Shown: positions 40,254 through 52,911, numbered from the stretch's first letter. The stretch: 64,000 bases of DNA from JBOFBH01 sp051657715 (GCA_051657715.1 JBOFLF010000055.1:29386-93385), one strand, 5' to 3'. Notes: generated from the sequence alone by a model not told the origin. Numbers and translations: made by a program.

Positions 40254-42842
40254 TCAGGCGCTCGCCACCAGGCCCAGCTCGGCCTCGCTGACCAGAGCAG
40301 GGTGCGCCGGCAAGACCCGCACCGTGTAGCCGAACGCACCGGTGCGGCTGAGCACCAGGTCGCCGTCGTACCGGTGCCGGCCGCCCTCGTACGTCTCGGC
40401 GTGCCGCAGGCGCATCACCTGGGTCTCGGCGAGGTCGTCGGTGTGCGACACCCGACCATGCACCACCTGCACCTGGACGTCGTCCGGGGCCAGCCCGTCC
40501 AGCGAGACGAACGCCTGGACCGACACGGTGTCGCCCACCTGCGGCGAGTCCCCGACGCCGATCGACTCCACGTGGTCAACCCGGACAGCGCCCCACCGAT
40601 CCCGCACCCGCGCCTTCCACGCGGCCAGCTCCCGAGCCACCGGGTGGCCAGCCCCACCCAGGACGCGTGCCGTCCCGGCGGCCGGACCGTACAGCTGCTG
40701 CACGTAGTCCATCACCATCCGGCTGGCCTGGGCCCTCGGGCCGAGCGTGCTCAGCGTGTGGCGGACCATCTCCAACCACCGGGTGGGTAGGCCGGTGCCG
40801 TCGTCCCGTGCGTAGAACCACGGGGCGACCTGGATCTCGAGCAGGTCGTAGAGCATGGCGGCCTCGAGGTCGTCCCGGCGGTCAGGGTCCTCGACGCCGT
40901 CCGCGGACGGGATCGCCCAGCCGTTCTCGCCGTCGTACCACTCGTCCCACCACCCGTCCAGGATGGACAGGTTGAGCCCGCCGTTGAGCGCGGCTTTCAT
41001 CCCCGACGTGCCGCACGCCTCGAACGGGCGCAGCGGGTTGTTCAACCAGACGTCGCAGCCCGGGTAGAGGTACTGGGCCATCGCGATGTCGTAGTTGGGC
41101 AGGAACACGATCCGGTGCCGGACCGCAGGGTCGTCGGCGAACCGGACCACCTGCTGGATCAACGCCTTGCCCTTGTCGTCCGCGGGGTGCGACTTGCCGG
41201 CGATGACCAGCTGCATCGGCCGCTCGGGGTGCAGCAGCAGCGAACGCAGCCGGTCCTGGTCCCGCAGCATCAAGGTGAGGCGCTTGTACGTCGGGACCCG
41301 GCGAGCGAAACCGATCGTGAGCACGTCCGGGTCGAGTACCTGGTTCACCCACCCCAGCTCGGCCTCGCTGGCACCACGACCCAGCCAGGACACGCGCACC
41401 CGGCGCCGGGCCTCGACGACCAGCTGCTCGCGCATCGCCCGACGCGCCGCCCACAGCTGATCGGCCGGCAGCTCGCGCATCCGGGACCAGCCCAGTCCGG
41501 ACTCCAGGGCGCCGACGCCCAGGTGCTGCTCGGCGAGCTGGATCATCCGCTGGTCCACCCAGGTAGGAGCGTGCACCCCGTTGGTGATCGACGAGATCGG
41601 CACCTCGGCGTCGTCGAAACCAGGCCACAGCCCGTCGAACATCTGCCGGCTCACCTCGCCATGCAGCTGCGAGACCCCGTTCGCCCGGCCACCCAGCCGC
41701 AGGCCCATCACCGCCATGTTGAACACCCCGGACTCACCACCGGGGTAGGTCTCGGCGCCCAGCTGCAGGACCCGCTCCACCGGCACCGCGCGCACCGCGT
41801 TGTCGCCGCCGAAGAAGGTGCGGACCTGGTCGGTGCCGAAGCGGTCGATACCGGCTGGAACCGGCGTGTGAGTGGTGAACACCGTGCCGGCCCGGACCGC
41901 CTCCAGGGCCTCGTCGAACGTCATCCCCTCGGCTTCGACCAGCTCGCGGATCCGTTCCAGGCCGAGGAACCCGGCGTGGCCCTCGTTCGCGTGGTAGACG
42001 TCCGGCGTCGGCGCCCCGGACAGCCGGGACCACGCCCGCAGCGCCCGGATGCCGCCGATGCCCAGCAGCATCTCCTGCTGCAGCCGGTGCTCGCCCGACC
42101 CGCCGTACAGCCGGTCGGTGACGCCGCGGGCCGCGTCGTCGTTGGCCTGGACGTCCGAGTCGAGCAGCAGCAGCGGCACCCGGCCCACCTGAGCCCGCCA
42201 GATCTGGGCAGCCAGCCGGCGCCCGCCTGGAAGGCCGACCTCGATCTGGGCGGCGGTGCCGTCAGCCTCCCGCAGCAGGGCCAGCGGCAGGCCGTCCGGG
42301 TCGAGAACCGGATAGGTCTCCTGCTGCCACCCCTCCCGGGACAGCGACTGCTCGAAGTACCCGGTGGCGTAGAAGAGCCCGACACCGATCACCGGGACCC
42401 CGAGGTCGGACGCGCTCTTGAGGTGATCCCCCGCCAGGATGCCGAGACCACCGGAGTACTGGGGCAGCGCCGCGGTGATGCCGAACTCCGCGGAGAAGTA
42501 GGCGACCGCGGTGGGCAGCCCCGCACCATCTGCCTGCGGGGCCGTCTGCTGCTGGAACCAGCGTGGTTCGGTCAGGTAGCGGTGCAGGTCGGCTGCGGCC
42601 TCACCCACCCGGTCGACGAACCGCGCGTCCGCGGCCAGCTCCTGCAGCCGCTGCGTCGGCAGGTCACCGAGCAGGGCCACCGGATCGTGCCGGACCCGCT
42701 CCCAGCGTTCCGGGTCCATCTCGGCGAACAGGTCGCGGGTCGGACGATGCCAGGACCACCGCAGGTTGCTGGCCAGGTCGCCCAGGGCGACGAGGGAGTC
42801 GGGCAGGACGGTGCGCACGCTGAAACGCCGGATCGCTCTCAC
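40254..42842 (-). CDS. glgP: Alpha-glucan phosphorylase (DUF3417-containing)
   Basis: Predicted 862 aa GT35 enzyme that releases glucose-1-phosphate from alpha-1,4-glucans. It begins RAIRRFSVRTVLPDSLVALGDLASNLRWSWHRPTRDLF, the DUF3417 domain of actinobacterial phosphorylases. PLP binding is at EACGTSGMKAALNGGLN (Lys about 616). AYFSAEFGITAALPQYSGGLGILAGDHLKSASDLG and FTTHTPVPAGIDRF are conserved. GTG at 42842 matches the family start MKAIRRF. An upstream ATG at 42929 would add 29 unconserved residues. Neither has a good ribosome-binding site. It is divergent from glgE, so a shared promoter region lies at 42843-42977. Confidence 0.94.
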   Translation of the reverse strand: MRAIRRFSVRTVLPDSLVALGDLASNLRWSWHRPTRDLFAEMDPERWERVRHDPVALLGDLPTQRLQELAADARFVDRVGEAAADLHRYLTEPRWFQQQTAPQADGAGLPTAVAYFSAEFGITAALPQYSGGLGILAGDHLKSASDLGVPVIGVGLFYATGYFEQSLSREGWQQETYPVLDPDGLPLALLREADGTAAQIEVGLPGGRRLAAQIWRAQVGRVPLLLLDSDVQANDDAARGVTDRLYGGSGEHRLQQEMLLGIGGIRALRAWSRLSGAPTPDVYHANEGHAGFLGLERIRELVEAEGMTFDEALEAVRAGTVFTTHTPVPAGIDRFGTDQVRTFFGGDNAVRAVPVERVLQLGAETYPGGESGVFNMAVMGLRLGGRANGVSQLHGEVSRQMFDGLWPGFDDAEVPISSITNGVHAPTWVDQRMIQLAEQHLGVGALESGLGWSRMRELPADQLWAARRAMREQLVVEARRRVRVSWLGRGASEAELGWVNQVLDPDVLTIGFARRVPTYKRLTLMLRDQDRLRSLLLHPERPMQLVIAGKSHPADDKGKALIQQVVRFADDPAVRHRIVFLPNYDIAMAQYLYPGCDVWLNNPLRPFEACGTSGMKAALNGGLNLSILDGWWDEWYDGENGWAIPSADGVEDPDRRDDLEAAMLYDLLEIQVAPWFYARDDGTGLPTRWLEMVRHTLSTLGPRAQASRMVMDYVQQLYGPAAGTARVLGGAGHPVARELAAWKARVRDRWGAVRVDHVESIGVGDSPQVGDTVSVQAFVSLDGLAPDDVQVQVVHGRVSHTDDLAETQVMRLRHAETYEGGRHRYDGDLVLSRTGAFGYTVRVLPAHPALVSEAELGLVASA

Positions 42843-42977
42843 GGGCGGAAAGACTAGAGGGACATCGGCGGGGTCTCGCCAGCTGTCCGTCCACTGAGCT
42901 GCCGTCTGGTCGTCCGTGGCGCTACTCATGCGCCGGTGAACGTGCCGAACGAGGTCGCCGCTCGATAGCGTCAGCCC

Positions 42978-44966
42978 GTGATCGGTCGCATCCCTGTCCT
43001 GGACCTCTCGCCGTGCGTGGACGCCGGACGCTGGCCGGCCCGAGCCGTGGTCGGTGAGGCGATACCGGTCCGAGCCACCGTGTTCGGCGACGGGCACGAC
43101 GCAGTGGGCGCGACAGCTGTGCTGACCAGCCCGGACGGCAAAGAGCGCTCCCGATCCACCATGACGCTCCTGGAGCCCGGGCTGGACCGCTGGGGTGGGG
43201 ACGTCGTCCCGGACCGGGAGGGGGACTGGACGTTCCGGGTGGAGGGGTGGCGGGACCCGTTCGCCACCTGGGAGCACGACGCGGTGGTCAAGGTGGCGAC
43301 TGGGACGGACGTCGAGCTGATGCTCACCGAGGGAGCGCTGCTGCTGCAGCGGGCTGCCCGGCAGCGACGCCGGCCGGCCGGGCACCGAGCGGTGCTGCGC
43401 GACGCGGCCACCGGCCTGCAGGACACCGGCCGACCGCCGCAGGCACGCCTGGCCGCCGGCACCTCACCCGCGGTGCACGCCGCGCTGGCCGCCGAGCCGC
43501 TGCGCGACCTGGTGTCAGCCAGCGCCGAGCAGCCACTGCGGGTGCAGCGGGAACGGGCGCTGGTCGGCGCCTGGTACGAGTTCTTCCCCCGGTCCGAGGG
43601 CGCGAGGTACGACGAGAGCACCGGCACCTGGACGTCCGGCACCCTGCGCACGGCGGCCCAGCGGCTGCCCGCGATCGCCGCGATGGGGTTCGACATCGCG
43701 TACCTGCCGCCGATCCACCCGATCGGCAAGACCCACCGCAAGGGCCGCAACAACACCTTGGACGCTGGTCCCGGCGACCCGGGGTCGCCGTACGCGATCG
43801 GATCCGCGGACGGTGGACACGACGCGATCGAACCGGGCCTGGGCACGTTCGAGGACTGGGACCACTTCGTCGCCACCGCCCACCAGCACGGCCTGGAGGT
43901 GGCGCTGGACCTGGCGCTGCAGTGCTCGCCGGACCACCCGTGGGTGACCGAGCACCCGCAGTGGTTCAGCACCCGCGCGGACGGCAGCATCGCGTACGCG
44001 GAGAACCCGCCCAAGAAGTACCAGGACATCTACCCGCTGAACTTCGACCAGGACCGGCAGGGCCTCTACGACGAGGTGCTGCGGATCGTGCTGCTGTGGA
44101 TCGACCACGGAGTGACGCTGTTCCGGGTGGACAACCCGCACACCAAGCCGGTCAGGTTCTGGGAGTGGCTGATCGAGAAGGTCCGCCGCGAGCACCCGGA
44201 GGTGATCTTCCTCGCTGAGGCGTTCACCTCGCCGGCGATGATGCACACCCTCGCCAAGGTCGGATTCCACCAGTCGTACACCTACTTCACCTGGCGGACC
44301 GGCAAGGCCGAGCTCACCGAGTACCTCACCGAGCTCGCCGGCCCGGCCGCGGACTACATGCGGCCGAACTTCTGGCCGACCACCCACGACATCCTCACCC
44401 CGGACCTGCAGTACGGCGGTCGCCCGGCGTTCCGGATGCGGGCCGCGCTGGCCGCGACAATGAGCCCGGCGTACGGCATCTACAGCGGCTACGAGCTGGT
44501 CGAGAAAATCGCCCGCCCGGGCGCGCAGGAGCAGATCGACAACGAGAAGTACGAGTACAGGCCGCGGGACTGGGCCGCCGCCGAGGCGGCGGGGACCAGT
44601 CTGGCCCCGTGGCTCACCCAGCTCAACCAGATCCGCCGCGAGCACCCGGCGCTGCAACGGCTGCGGCCGATCACCTTCCACCACACGGACGACGACGCGA
44701 TCCTCTGCTTCAGCAAGCGGGTCACCGCCGCCCAGTCCCCCACCGGGCGGGAGGACACCGTGGTGGTGGTGGCCAACCTGGACCCGCACGCGATCCGGGA
44801 GACCACGTTGCACCTCGACATGCCAGCACTCGGCCTGGACTGGTCCGCCGGGTTCGTCGCCCGCGACCTGGTCAGCGGGACCACCTGGCATTGGGGCGAG
44901 CACGTGTACGTCCGGCTGGAGCCGCACCACGAGCCGGTGCACATCGTGCACGTCCGGAGGATCTGA
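42978..44966 (+). CDS. glgE: Maltose-1-phosphate maltosyltransferase GlgE
   Basis: Predicted 662 aa GH13_3 enzyme that transfers maltose from alpha-maltose-1-phosphate to glucan chains. The N-terminal domain RIPVLDLSPCVDAGRWPARAVVGEAIPVRATVFGDGHD is GlgE-specific. The barrel has AYLPPIHPIGKTHRKGRNN, LDLALQCSPDHPWV and PPKKYQDIYPLNFD. The nucleophile is Asp385 (FRVDNPHTKP) and the acid/base Glu414 (FLAEAFT). GTG at 42978. The stop is 1 nt before treS, and treS, maltokinase and glgB follow, so the whole GlgE pathway is one operon. Confidence 0.97.
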   Translation: MIGRIPVLDLSPCVDAGRWPARAVVGEAIPVRATVFGDGHDAVGATAVLTSPDGKERSRSTMTLLEPGLDRWGGDVVPDREGDWTFRVEGWRDPFATWEHDAVVKVATGTDVELMLTEGALLLQRAARQRRRPAGHRAVLRDAATGLQDTGRPPQARLAAGTSPAVHAALAAEPLRDLVSASAEQPLRVQRERALVGAWYEFFPRSEGARYDESTGTWTSGTLRTAAQRLPAIAAMGFDIAYLPPIHPIGKTHRKGRNNTLDAGPGDPGSPYAIGSADGGHDAIEPGLGTFEDWDHFVATAHQHGLEVALDLALQCSPDHPWVTEHPQWFSTRADGSIAYAENPPKKYQDIYPLNFDQDRQGLYDEVLRIVLLWIDHGVTLFRVDNPHTKPVRFWEWLIEKVRREHPEVIFLAEAFTSPAMMHTLAKVGFHQSYTYFTWRTGKAELTEYLTELAGPAADYMRPNFWPTTHDILTPDLQYGGRPAFRMRAALAATMSPAYGIYSGYELVEKIARPGAQEQIDNEKYEYRPRDWAAAEAAGTSLAPWLTQLNQIRREHPALQRLRPITFHHTDDDAILCFSKRVTAAQSPTGREDTVVVVANLDPHAIRETTLHLDMPALGLDWSAGFVARDLVSGTTWHWGEHVYVRLEPHHEPVHIVHVRRI

Positions 44967-44967
44967 C

Positions 44968-46709
<1,742 letters not shown>

Positions 46710-46710
<1 letters not shown>

Positions 46711-49700
46711 TGCCCGTGCCGCCCCCGCGCCCAGCGCCCACCCGGGTGCCGCATGAGCTGCTGAACGACCCGGCTACCCCACTGCCGACGCGGGTGGTGG
46801 TTGAGCTGGTGGCTCGGCGGGTGGCACCCTGGCTGGTGCGGCAGCGCTGGTACACCGGCCGTGGACACCAACCACAGATCACCCTGCTCGGTCGGCTGAC
46901 CTGGCCCCGGATCGAAAGCCAGTACCGCACCACCAGCGTCGCGGACCAGCAAGGCGCCGAGGACCAGCGGGGTGCCTCGGTGCGGGTGGAGACCTGGTTT
47001 GTCACGGATACCGGTGGCCCAGCGCCCGTGGTCTACCAGGTGCCGGTGACCTGCCGTGCAGAGCCGTTACCGTCCGCCGAGGCCGCCCTGATCGTCGGCG
47101 ACGGCCCTGGTGACAGCCAGCACGACGGCACCGATCGAGTCGCCACTGATGAGCTGGCCGATCCACCCAGTGGTGAGTTCTACGTCTATGACGCTCCACA
47201 CGACCCGGTCTTCGCTCATCGACTGCTCGACGTGGTGCTGAGCGGCGGTGTGCTGCTCGACGTGGTGCTGAGCGGCGGTGTGCTGAGCGGCGGTGTGCTG
47301 AACGGCGGTGTGCTGGCCTCGGCCGAGCGGGCCGCCAGCGCCGGCTCTCCAGCACCGGTTGCTCCAGCATCGGGTTCTCCTGCACGACAAGTGAAATCAC
47401 CGCAAGCACCTGCAGGACTGCCGGTGGCTGTCGGGCACCCGCACCCAGCGTCAAGACTGCCGGTCGACGCTCGGGTGCGTAGCTCCCACGTGTTGCGCGG
47501 GGAGCAGTCGAACACCTCGGTGGTGATCGACCTGGCTCCGTCCAGCCCCTCTACCGGAGCCTCGGTGGTCGCAAAGCTGTTCCGGGTGCTGCAGCCCGGC
47601 GACAACCCAGACATCGTCGTGCAGTCCGCGGTAGCCGCAGCCGGGTCCGATGTCGTCCCGACACCCGTTGGGCACCTGAGCGGAAGCTGGCCCGACCCCG
47701 GCGCCGCCGAGCTCGGCACCACCAGCCCCCGTGGCACCGTAGGAGGAGACCTGGCTTTCGTCCAGGAGCTGATCCCGGGCTCGCGCGACCTGTGGCACCA
47801 CGCGCTGGCCGCGGTGCACGACGTCATCGCCATGGCGCCAAACCCCGCAGTGCCGCCGGACCCCGCAGTGCCGCCAAACCCCGCAGTGCCGCCAAACCCC
47901 GCAGTGCCGCCAGCCGACGTCGAGCAGCCGGAGGACGACTGGGCCTGGGCGCTCGGGGACACCGTCGCTCGGATGCACGCGACGTTGGCCACCGCACTGC
48001 CTACCCAAGAGCTGGACGAGTCCGCGCTGGTCGCGCTCACCGATGAGTTTGGAACCCGGCTGGACCGGGCGCTCGCGCGGGTTCCCGAGCTCAGGGACCG
48101 AGCGAGTGCCCTGCGATCGCTGCTGAAGGCGGTCCGCTCGGCGCCGGACCGCCTCGTCCTGCAGCGAATCCACGGCGACCTGCACTTGGGCCAGGTGCTG
48201 GACGGCGGTGCCCGGGGTCTGGTGGTGGTCGACTTCGAGGGCGAGCCGCTACGACCGCTGGCCGAGCGGACCGCGCCGGACCTGCCGATGCGCGACATCG
48301 CCGGGGTTCTGCGCTCGTTCGACTACGCGGCCGCCCACCCCTTCGTCTGCGCGCACACCCCGGATCCGCAGGCAGCTCGGCGGGCACGGGCGTGGGCGCG
48401 ATCTCGCCGGGATGCCTTCTGTGCCGGCTACGCCGCTCGGGCCGGCTGGGATCCGCGCGAGCAGCCGGTGCTGCTCCATGCGTTGGAGGCCGACAAGGCG
48501 ATCTACGAGTCGATGTACGAGACGGCGAACCGACCGGGGTGGTTGCCGATCCCGTTGGCGGCGCTCGACCGGCTCCTGGGCCTGGCTTCGCCCACAACCG
48601 CCACCACACCCACAACCGCCATCGAGCCTGAGACCGCGATCACACGCGAGACCGGCATCGCACGCGAGCCCGCCGCACCGACAACCACTGCACTCGCCAC
48701 CACCGAGCAGGAGACACCCGTGCCCGACGCCCATGCGAGCCGACCTGCCGGAACGCAGGCGCGGCCGGTCGACCCCGAGGAGCTGCGTGAGGTGGTCCGT
48801 GGCTGCCACGCCGACCCGCACCGGGTGCTCGGCATGCACTCACACGACGGCGGGTTGACCGTCCGCGCTCTGCGCCCACAGGCCCGCGAGGTGATCGCGG
48901 TGCTGCCCGACGGGTCTCGGTACCCCTTGCGGCACGAGCATGACGGGGTGTTCGTCGGGGTCGTCCCGGGCACCCAGGTGAGCGACTACCGACTCGACGT
49001 CAGCTACGGCGAGGACCCGCAGGCGCTGGCGACCCACCGCGGCGACGACCCGTACCGGTTCCTGCCGACGCTCGGCGAGATGGACCTGCACCTGATCACC
49101 GAGGGCCGGCACGAGGCGCTGTGGACGGCGCTGGGCGCCAACGTCCGCAGCTATGACTCGCCCATGGGCACCGTGACCGGCACGGCGTTCGCGGTGTGGG
49201 CACCGCACGCCCGCGGCGTCCGCCTGGTCGGCGACCTCAACCATTGGGACGGCAGCAGCCATCCGATGCGCTCGCTCGGCTCCAGCGGCGTCTGGGAGCT
49301 GTTCGTCCCCGAGGTCGGGCCGGGCACCCGGTACAAGTACGAGATCACCGGCCCGGACGGCGTGCGACGGATGAAGGCGGACCCGATGGCCCGTGCCGCT
49401 GAGGCACCGCCGGCCTCGGCGTCAGTGGTCGCCGAGAGCACGTACACCTGGCGCGACGAGGACTGGATGCGGCAACGGTCCGCGACCAACCCGCACACCG
49501 GGCCGATGAGCACCTACGAGGTGCACTTGGGCTCGTGGCGGCCTGGGCTGGGCTACCGGGAGCTCGCCCACCAGCTGGCCGAGCACGTCCTGGACGCCGG
49601 CTTCACCCACGTCGAGCTGATGCCCGTGATGGCGCACCCGTACCCGCCGTCGTGGGGTTACCACGTCACCGGCTACTACGCCCCGGACGCCCGGTTCGGC

Positions 49701-51029
49701 TCGCCGGACGATCTGCGGTATCTGGTCGATCACCTCCACCGCCGGGGCATCGGGGTGATTCTGGATTGGGTGCCGGGACACTTCGCCACCGACCCGTGGG
49801 CGCTCGCCCGGTTCGACGGCGAGCCGCTCTACGAGCACCCCGACCACCGACGCGGCTGGCACTCGGAGTGGGGTTCATTCGTCTTCGACTACGGCCGTCC
49901 GCAGGTCCGCAACTTCCTGGTCGCCAACGCGGTGTACTGGTGCGAGGAGTTCCACGTCGACGGCCTGCGGGTGGACGGCGTCGCGTCCATGCTCTATCTC
50001 GACTACTCCCGCGAGGACGGCGCCTGGCTGCCCAACCGGTACGGCGGGCGGGAGAACCTCGAGGCGGTGCAGGTGCTCCAGGAAACCAACGCCACCGTGT
50101 ACCGGCGAGTGCCGGGTGTGGTGACCATCGCCGAGGAGTCCACCGCCTGGCCCGGCGTCACCCGGCCCACCCACCTGGGCGGGCTCGGCTTCGGCCTGAA
50201 GTGGAACATGGGCTGGATGCACGACTCGTTGGACTACGTCGCCCGCGAGCCGGTGCACCGGCAGTACCACCACCACCAGATGACGTTCTCGCTCATGTAC
50301 GCCTGGAGCGAGAACTTCGTGCTGCCGATCAGCCACGACGAGGTGGTGCACGGCAAGGGGTCGTTGCTGCGCAAGATGCCCGGGGACCGCTGGCAGCAGC
50401 TGGCGAACGTCCGCGCCTACCTGGCCTTCATGTGGGCGCACCCGGGCAAGCAGCTGCTGTTCATGGGCACCGAGTTCGCCCAGGAGGCCGAGTGGGCGGA
50501 CGGCCACGGCCTGGACTGGTGGCTGCTGGAACAGCCTGCGCACCGCGGCGTCCTGGACCTGGTGCGCGACCTCAACCGGACCTACCGCGGGCACCCGGCG
50601 TTGTGGGCCCAGGACGGCGACCCCAGCGGCTTCGCCTGGATCGACGCGAACGACGCGGCCGGGAACGTGTTCTCCTTCCTGCGCTACGGCGGGACGGGCT
50701 CCTGCGAGACCGCGGTCGGCGGTGGGTCGGATTCAGCGGGCGTGTCGGGTTCAGCGGGCGGGTCAGATTCTGCCGTCCCACTGGTGCTGGCCTGCGTGGT
50801 CAACTTTTCCGGGACCCCCCACCACGGCTATCGGATCGGCCTGCCGACGACCGGCCGCTGGCGCGAGGTGGTCAACACCGACGCATCCGAGTACGGCGGA
50901 TCCGGCGTAGGAAACCTCGGAGGCGTCGACGCGACCGCGCAGCCGTACCACGGGCAGCCCGCATCGGCCCTGCTCGACCTGCCGCCGCTCGGCGTCCTGT
51001 GGCTCGTACCCGAGCCGAAGCTCGGATGA
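46710..51029 (+). CDS. Continuous maltokinase-GlgB (1,4-alpha-glucan branching enzyme) reading frame
   Basis: One open frame of 1439 codons. Residues 1 to about 640 are a maltokinase (Pep2/Mak). The N-cap is VAPWLVRQRWYTGRGH, followed by VRSSHVLRGEQSNTSVVID and RIHGDLHLGQVL (about 487-498), with VVDFEGEPLRPLAERTAPDLPMRDIAGVLRSFDYA carrying the metal-binding Asp (about 507). From about 671 on it is GlgB: CBM48 modules, then the barrel with Asp1089 (DGLRVDGVASMLYLDYSREDGAWLPN), Glu1142/1143 (VTIAEESTAWPG) and LPISHDEVVHGKGSLL. A GTG at 48720 (residue 671) has CAGGAGAC 6 nt upstream, so free GlgB may also be made. Tandem repeats lie in the kinase half (47223-47310, 47841-47912) and near the GlgB C-terminus (50725-50778). 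Both activities belong to the GlgE pathway. An assembly frameshift is not suggested, since no stop or frame change is seen. Confidence 0.93.
47223..47310 (+). repeat. 30-bp/15-bp nested tandem repeats in the maltokinase region
   Basis: A 30-bp unit encoding LLDVVLSGGV is duplicated (from 47223), and its 15-bp 3' half (GTGCTGAGCGGCGGT) is then repeated twice more to 47310. It encodes an LSGGV run. Confidence 0.9.
47841..47912 (+). repeat. 18-bp tandem repeat in the maltokinase region
   Basis: Four 18-bp copies of AACCCCGCAGTGCCGCCA or near variants (47841-47858, 47859-47876, 47877-47894, 47895-47912). They encode PNPAVP repeats in a loop between two conserved kinase segments. Confidence 0.95.
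48706..48722 (+). promoter_or_regulatory. Internal ribosome-binding site and GTG for separate GlgB translation
   Basis: CAGGAGAC stands 6 nt before a GTG at 48720 that is in frame with the long maltokinase-GlgB ORF. The GTG falls exactly in the linker between the two enzymes. The product would be a 769-aa GlgB, the usual size. Confidence 0.55.
50725..50778 (+). repeat. 18-bp tandem repeat near the 3' end of the glgB region
   Basis: GGGTCGGATTCAGCGGGC (50725-50742), a near copy (50743-50760) and a more diverged third unit (50761-50778) encode Gly/Ser repeats in a loop of the C-terminal beta domain. Confidence 0.85.
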
Positions 51030-51032
51030 CAG

Positions 51033-51066
51033 GGCCCGGGTGATAGAACCCGCTATCACCCGGGCC
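51033..51066 (+). terminator. Strong terminator hairpin after the GlgE-pathway operon
   Basis: A perfect 14-bp inverted repeat, GGCCCGGGTGATAG (51033-51046) and its complement (51053-51066), with a 6-nt AACCCG loop. It begins 3 nt after the glgB stop and lies before pgm. Confidence 0.85.
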
Positions 51067-51127
51067 TCGCGGACCACGGCAAACCCCGAACCACGGCAGG
51101 ACCACCGCAGATCACCAGGAGAACGAC

Positions 51128-52798
51128 ATGACCCACGCCCGCGCGGGCCAGCCCGCGCAACCCGAGGATCTGATCGACGTCGATGCGTTGGTGGCCGCTT
51201 ACACCGACCTGGTCCCCGACCCGGGCGATCCGGCCCAACTCGTGGCCTTCGGCACCTCGGGGCACCGCGGATCCAGCCTGGACGGCGCGTTCAACGACGC
51301 CCACATCGCCGCCATCACCCAGGCGATCGTGGAGTACCGGGCCGGTCAGCACATCGACGGCCCGTTGGTGATCGGCCGCGACACCCATGCCCTGTCGCTG
51401 CCGGCGTGGTGGACGGCGCTGGAGGTGCTGGTGGCCGCTGGGGTGACCGTGCTGGTGGACGACCAGGACGGGTTCACCCCGACACCCGCGGTGTCCCGCG
51501 CCATCCTGCGGCTGAACGCCGGGGGTGGTGCCACGTCGCGCGCTGGGGGGTCAGCCGGTCAGGCGGACGGCATCATCGTCACCCCGTCGCACAATCCGCC
51601 CCGGGACGGGGGTATCAAGTACAACCCGCCGCACGGCGGCCCGGCGGACGGCGCGGTCACCGGGTGGATCCAGCGCCGCGCCAACGAGATCCTGCGGTCC
51701 AGGGCCACAAGCGTGGCCCGCGCCTCCCGGCACCAGGTTCGGGACGCCGTGCATCGGGTGGACCTGCTCGGGCAGTACGTCGACGAGCTGGCCACCGTGC
51801 TCGACCTGGACGCCATCCGAGATGCCAGGGTGCGCATCGGCGCGGACCCGCTCGGCGGTGCCAGCGTGGCGTACTGGGAGGCGATCGCCGATCGGCTGCG
51901 GCTGGATCTCACCGTGGTGGACCCTCGCGTGGACCCGCGGTGGTCCTTCATGACCCTGGACTGGGACGGCAAGATCCGGATGGACTGCTCTTCGCCGTAC
52001 GCGATGGCCTCGCTGGTCGCCCAGCTGGCGACGGAGCCCGACCGCTTCCGGGTGGCCACCGGCAACGACGCGGACGCCGACCGCCACGGCATCGTCACCC
52101 CGGATGCCGGCCTGATGAACCCCAACCACTTCCTGGCGGTCGCCGCCGGGTACCTGTTCGGCTCCCGGACCGACTGGCCCGCGCATGCCGGGGTGGGCAA
52201 GACGCTGGTGTCGTCCTCGATGATCGACCGGGTGGCGGCGGACCTGGACCGGCCGCTGGTGGAAGTGCCGGTGGGGTTCAAGTGGTTCGTGCCGGGGCTG
52301 CTGGACGGCACGGTCGGGTTCGGCGGCGAGGAGAGCGCCGGGGCCTCGTTCCTGCGCCGCGACGGCACGGTGTGGACCACCGACAAGGACGGCATCCTGC
52401 TGGCGCTGCTGGCAGCGGAGATCTGCGGGGTCACCGGCCGCTCGCCGTCGGAGCACTACCGCGACCTGACCGCCCGATACGGCGAACCCGCCTACGCGCG
52501 CCTCGACGCCCCTGCCACGGCAGAGCAGAAGGCCGCGCTGGCCCAGCTGTCCGCGCGGGACGTGACAGCGACCGAGCTGGCTGGTGAGCCGATCACCGGC
52601 ACCCTCACCACCGCACCGGGCAACGGCGCGGCGATCGGTGGCCTGAAGGTGACGACCGAGTCGGCATGGTTCGCCGCTCGACCGTCAGGCACGGAGGACG
52701 TCTACAAGATCTACGCCGAGTCGTTCCGCGGCCCCCAGCACCTCGCTCAGGTGCAGCAGGCGGCCCGCCAGGTCGTCGCGACCGCCCTCGACGGCTGA
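51128..52798 (+). CDS. pgm: Phosphoglucomutase, alpha-D-glucose phosphate-specific
   Basis: Predicted 556 aa enzyme that interconverts glucose-1-P and glucose-6-P, linking glycogen to glycolysis. LVAFGTSGHRGSSLDGAFND opens domain 1. The phosphoserine loop is IIVTPSHNPPRDGGIKYNPPHGG (Ser about 154), the metal loop GNDADADRHGIV, the sugar loop FGGEESAGASFLRRDG, and the phosphate-binding loop ARPSGTEDVYKIYAES. All four signatures of the alpha-PGM family are intact. The ATG at 51128 has AGGAG 8 nt upstream. It is separated from glgB by a strong terminator, so it probably has its own promoter in 51067-51127. Confidence 0.97.
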   Translation: MTHARAGQPAQPEDLIDVDALVAAYTDLVPDPGDPAQLVAFGTSGHRGSSLDGAFNDAHIAAITQAIVEYRAGQHIDGPLVIGRDTHALSLPAWWTALEVLVAAGVTVLVDDQDGFTPTPAVSRAILRLNAGGGATSRAGGSAGQADGIIVTPSHNPPRDGGIKYNPPHGGPADGAVTGWIQRRANEILRSRATSVARASRHQVRDAVHRVDLLGQYVDELATVLDLDAIRDARVRIGADPLGGASVAYWEAIADRLRLDLTVVDPRVDPRWSFMTLDWDGKIRMDCSSPYAMASLVAQLATEPDRFRVATGNDADADRHGIVTPDAGLMNPNHFLAVAAGYLFGSRTDWPAHAGVGKTLVSSSMIDRVAADLDRPLVEVPVGFKWFVPGLLDGTVGFGGEESAGASFLRRDGTVWTTDKDGILLALLAAEICGVTGRSPSEHYRDLTARYGEPAYARLDAPATAEQKAALAQLSARDVTATELAGEPITGTLTTAPGNGAAIGGLKVTTESAWFAARPSGTEDVYKIYAESFRGPQHLAQVQQAARQVVATALDG

Positions 52799-52805
52799 AC
52801 GAGCC

Positions 52806-52850
52806 AGCCGGTCCCGGCACGCGCCAGCTGCCAGCCGGCCCCGGCACGTT
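52806..52850. repeat. Imperfect direct repeat in the pgm-thioredoxin gap
   Basis: CAGCCGGTCCCGGCACG and CAGCCGGCCCCGGCACG (17 bp, one mismatch) lie about 28 bp apart in the 113-bp convergent gap. No coding potential. Confidence 0.6.
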
Positions 52851-52911
52851 CTATCCGGCGACACGAGCAGCGATCTGGAGAGCCGAGCACCGACGTCCAG
52901 GCTACGGGTCG

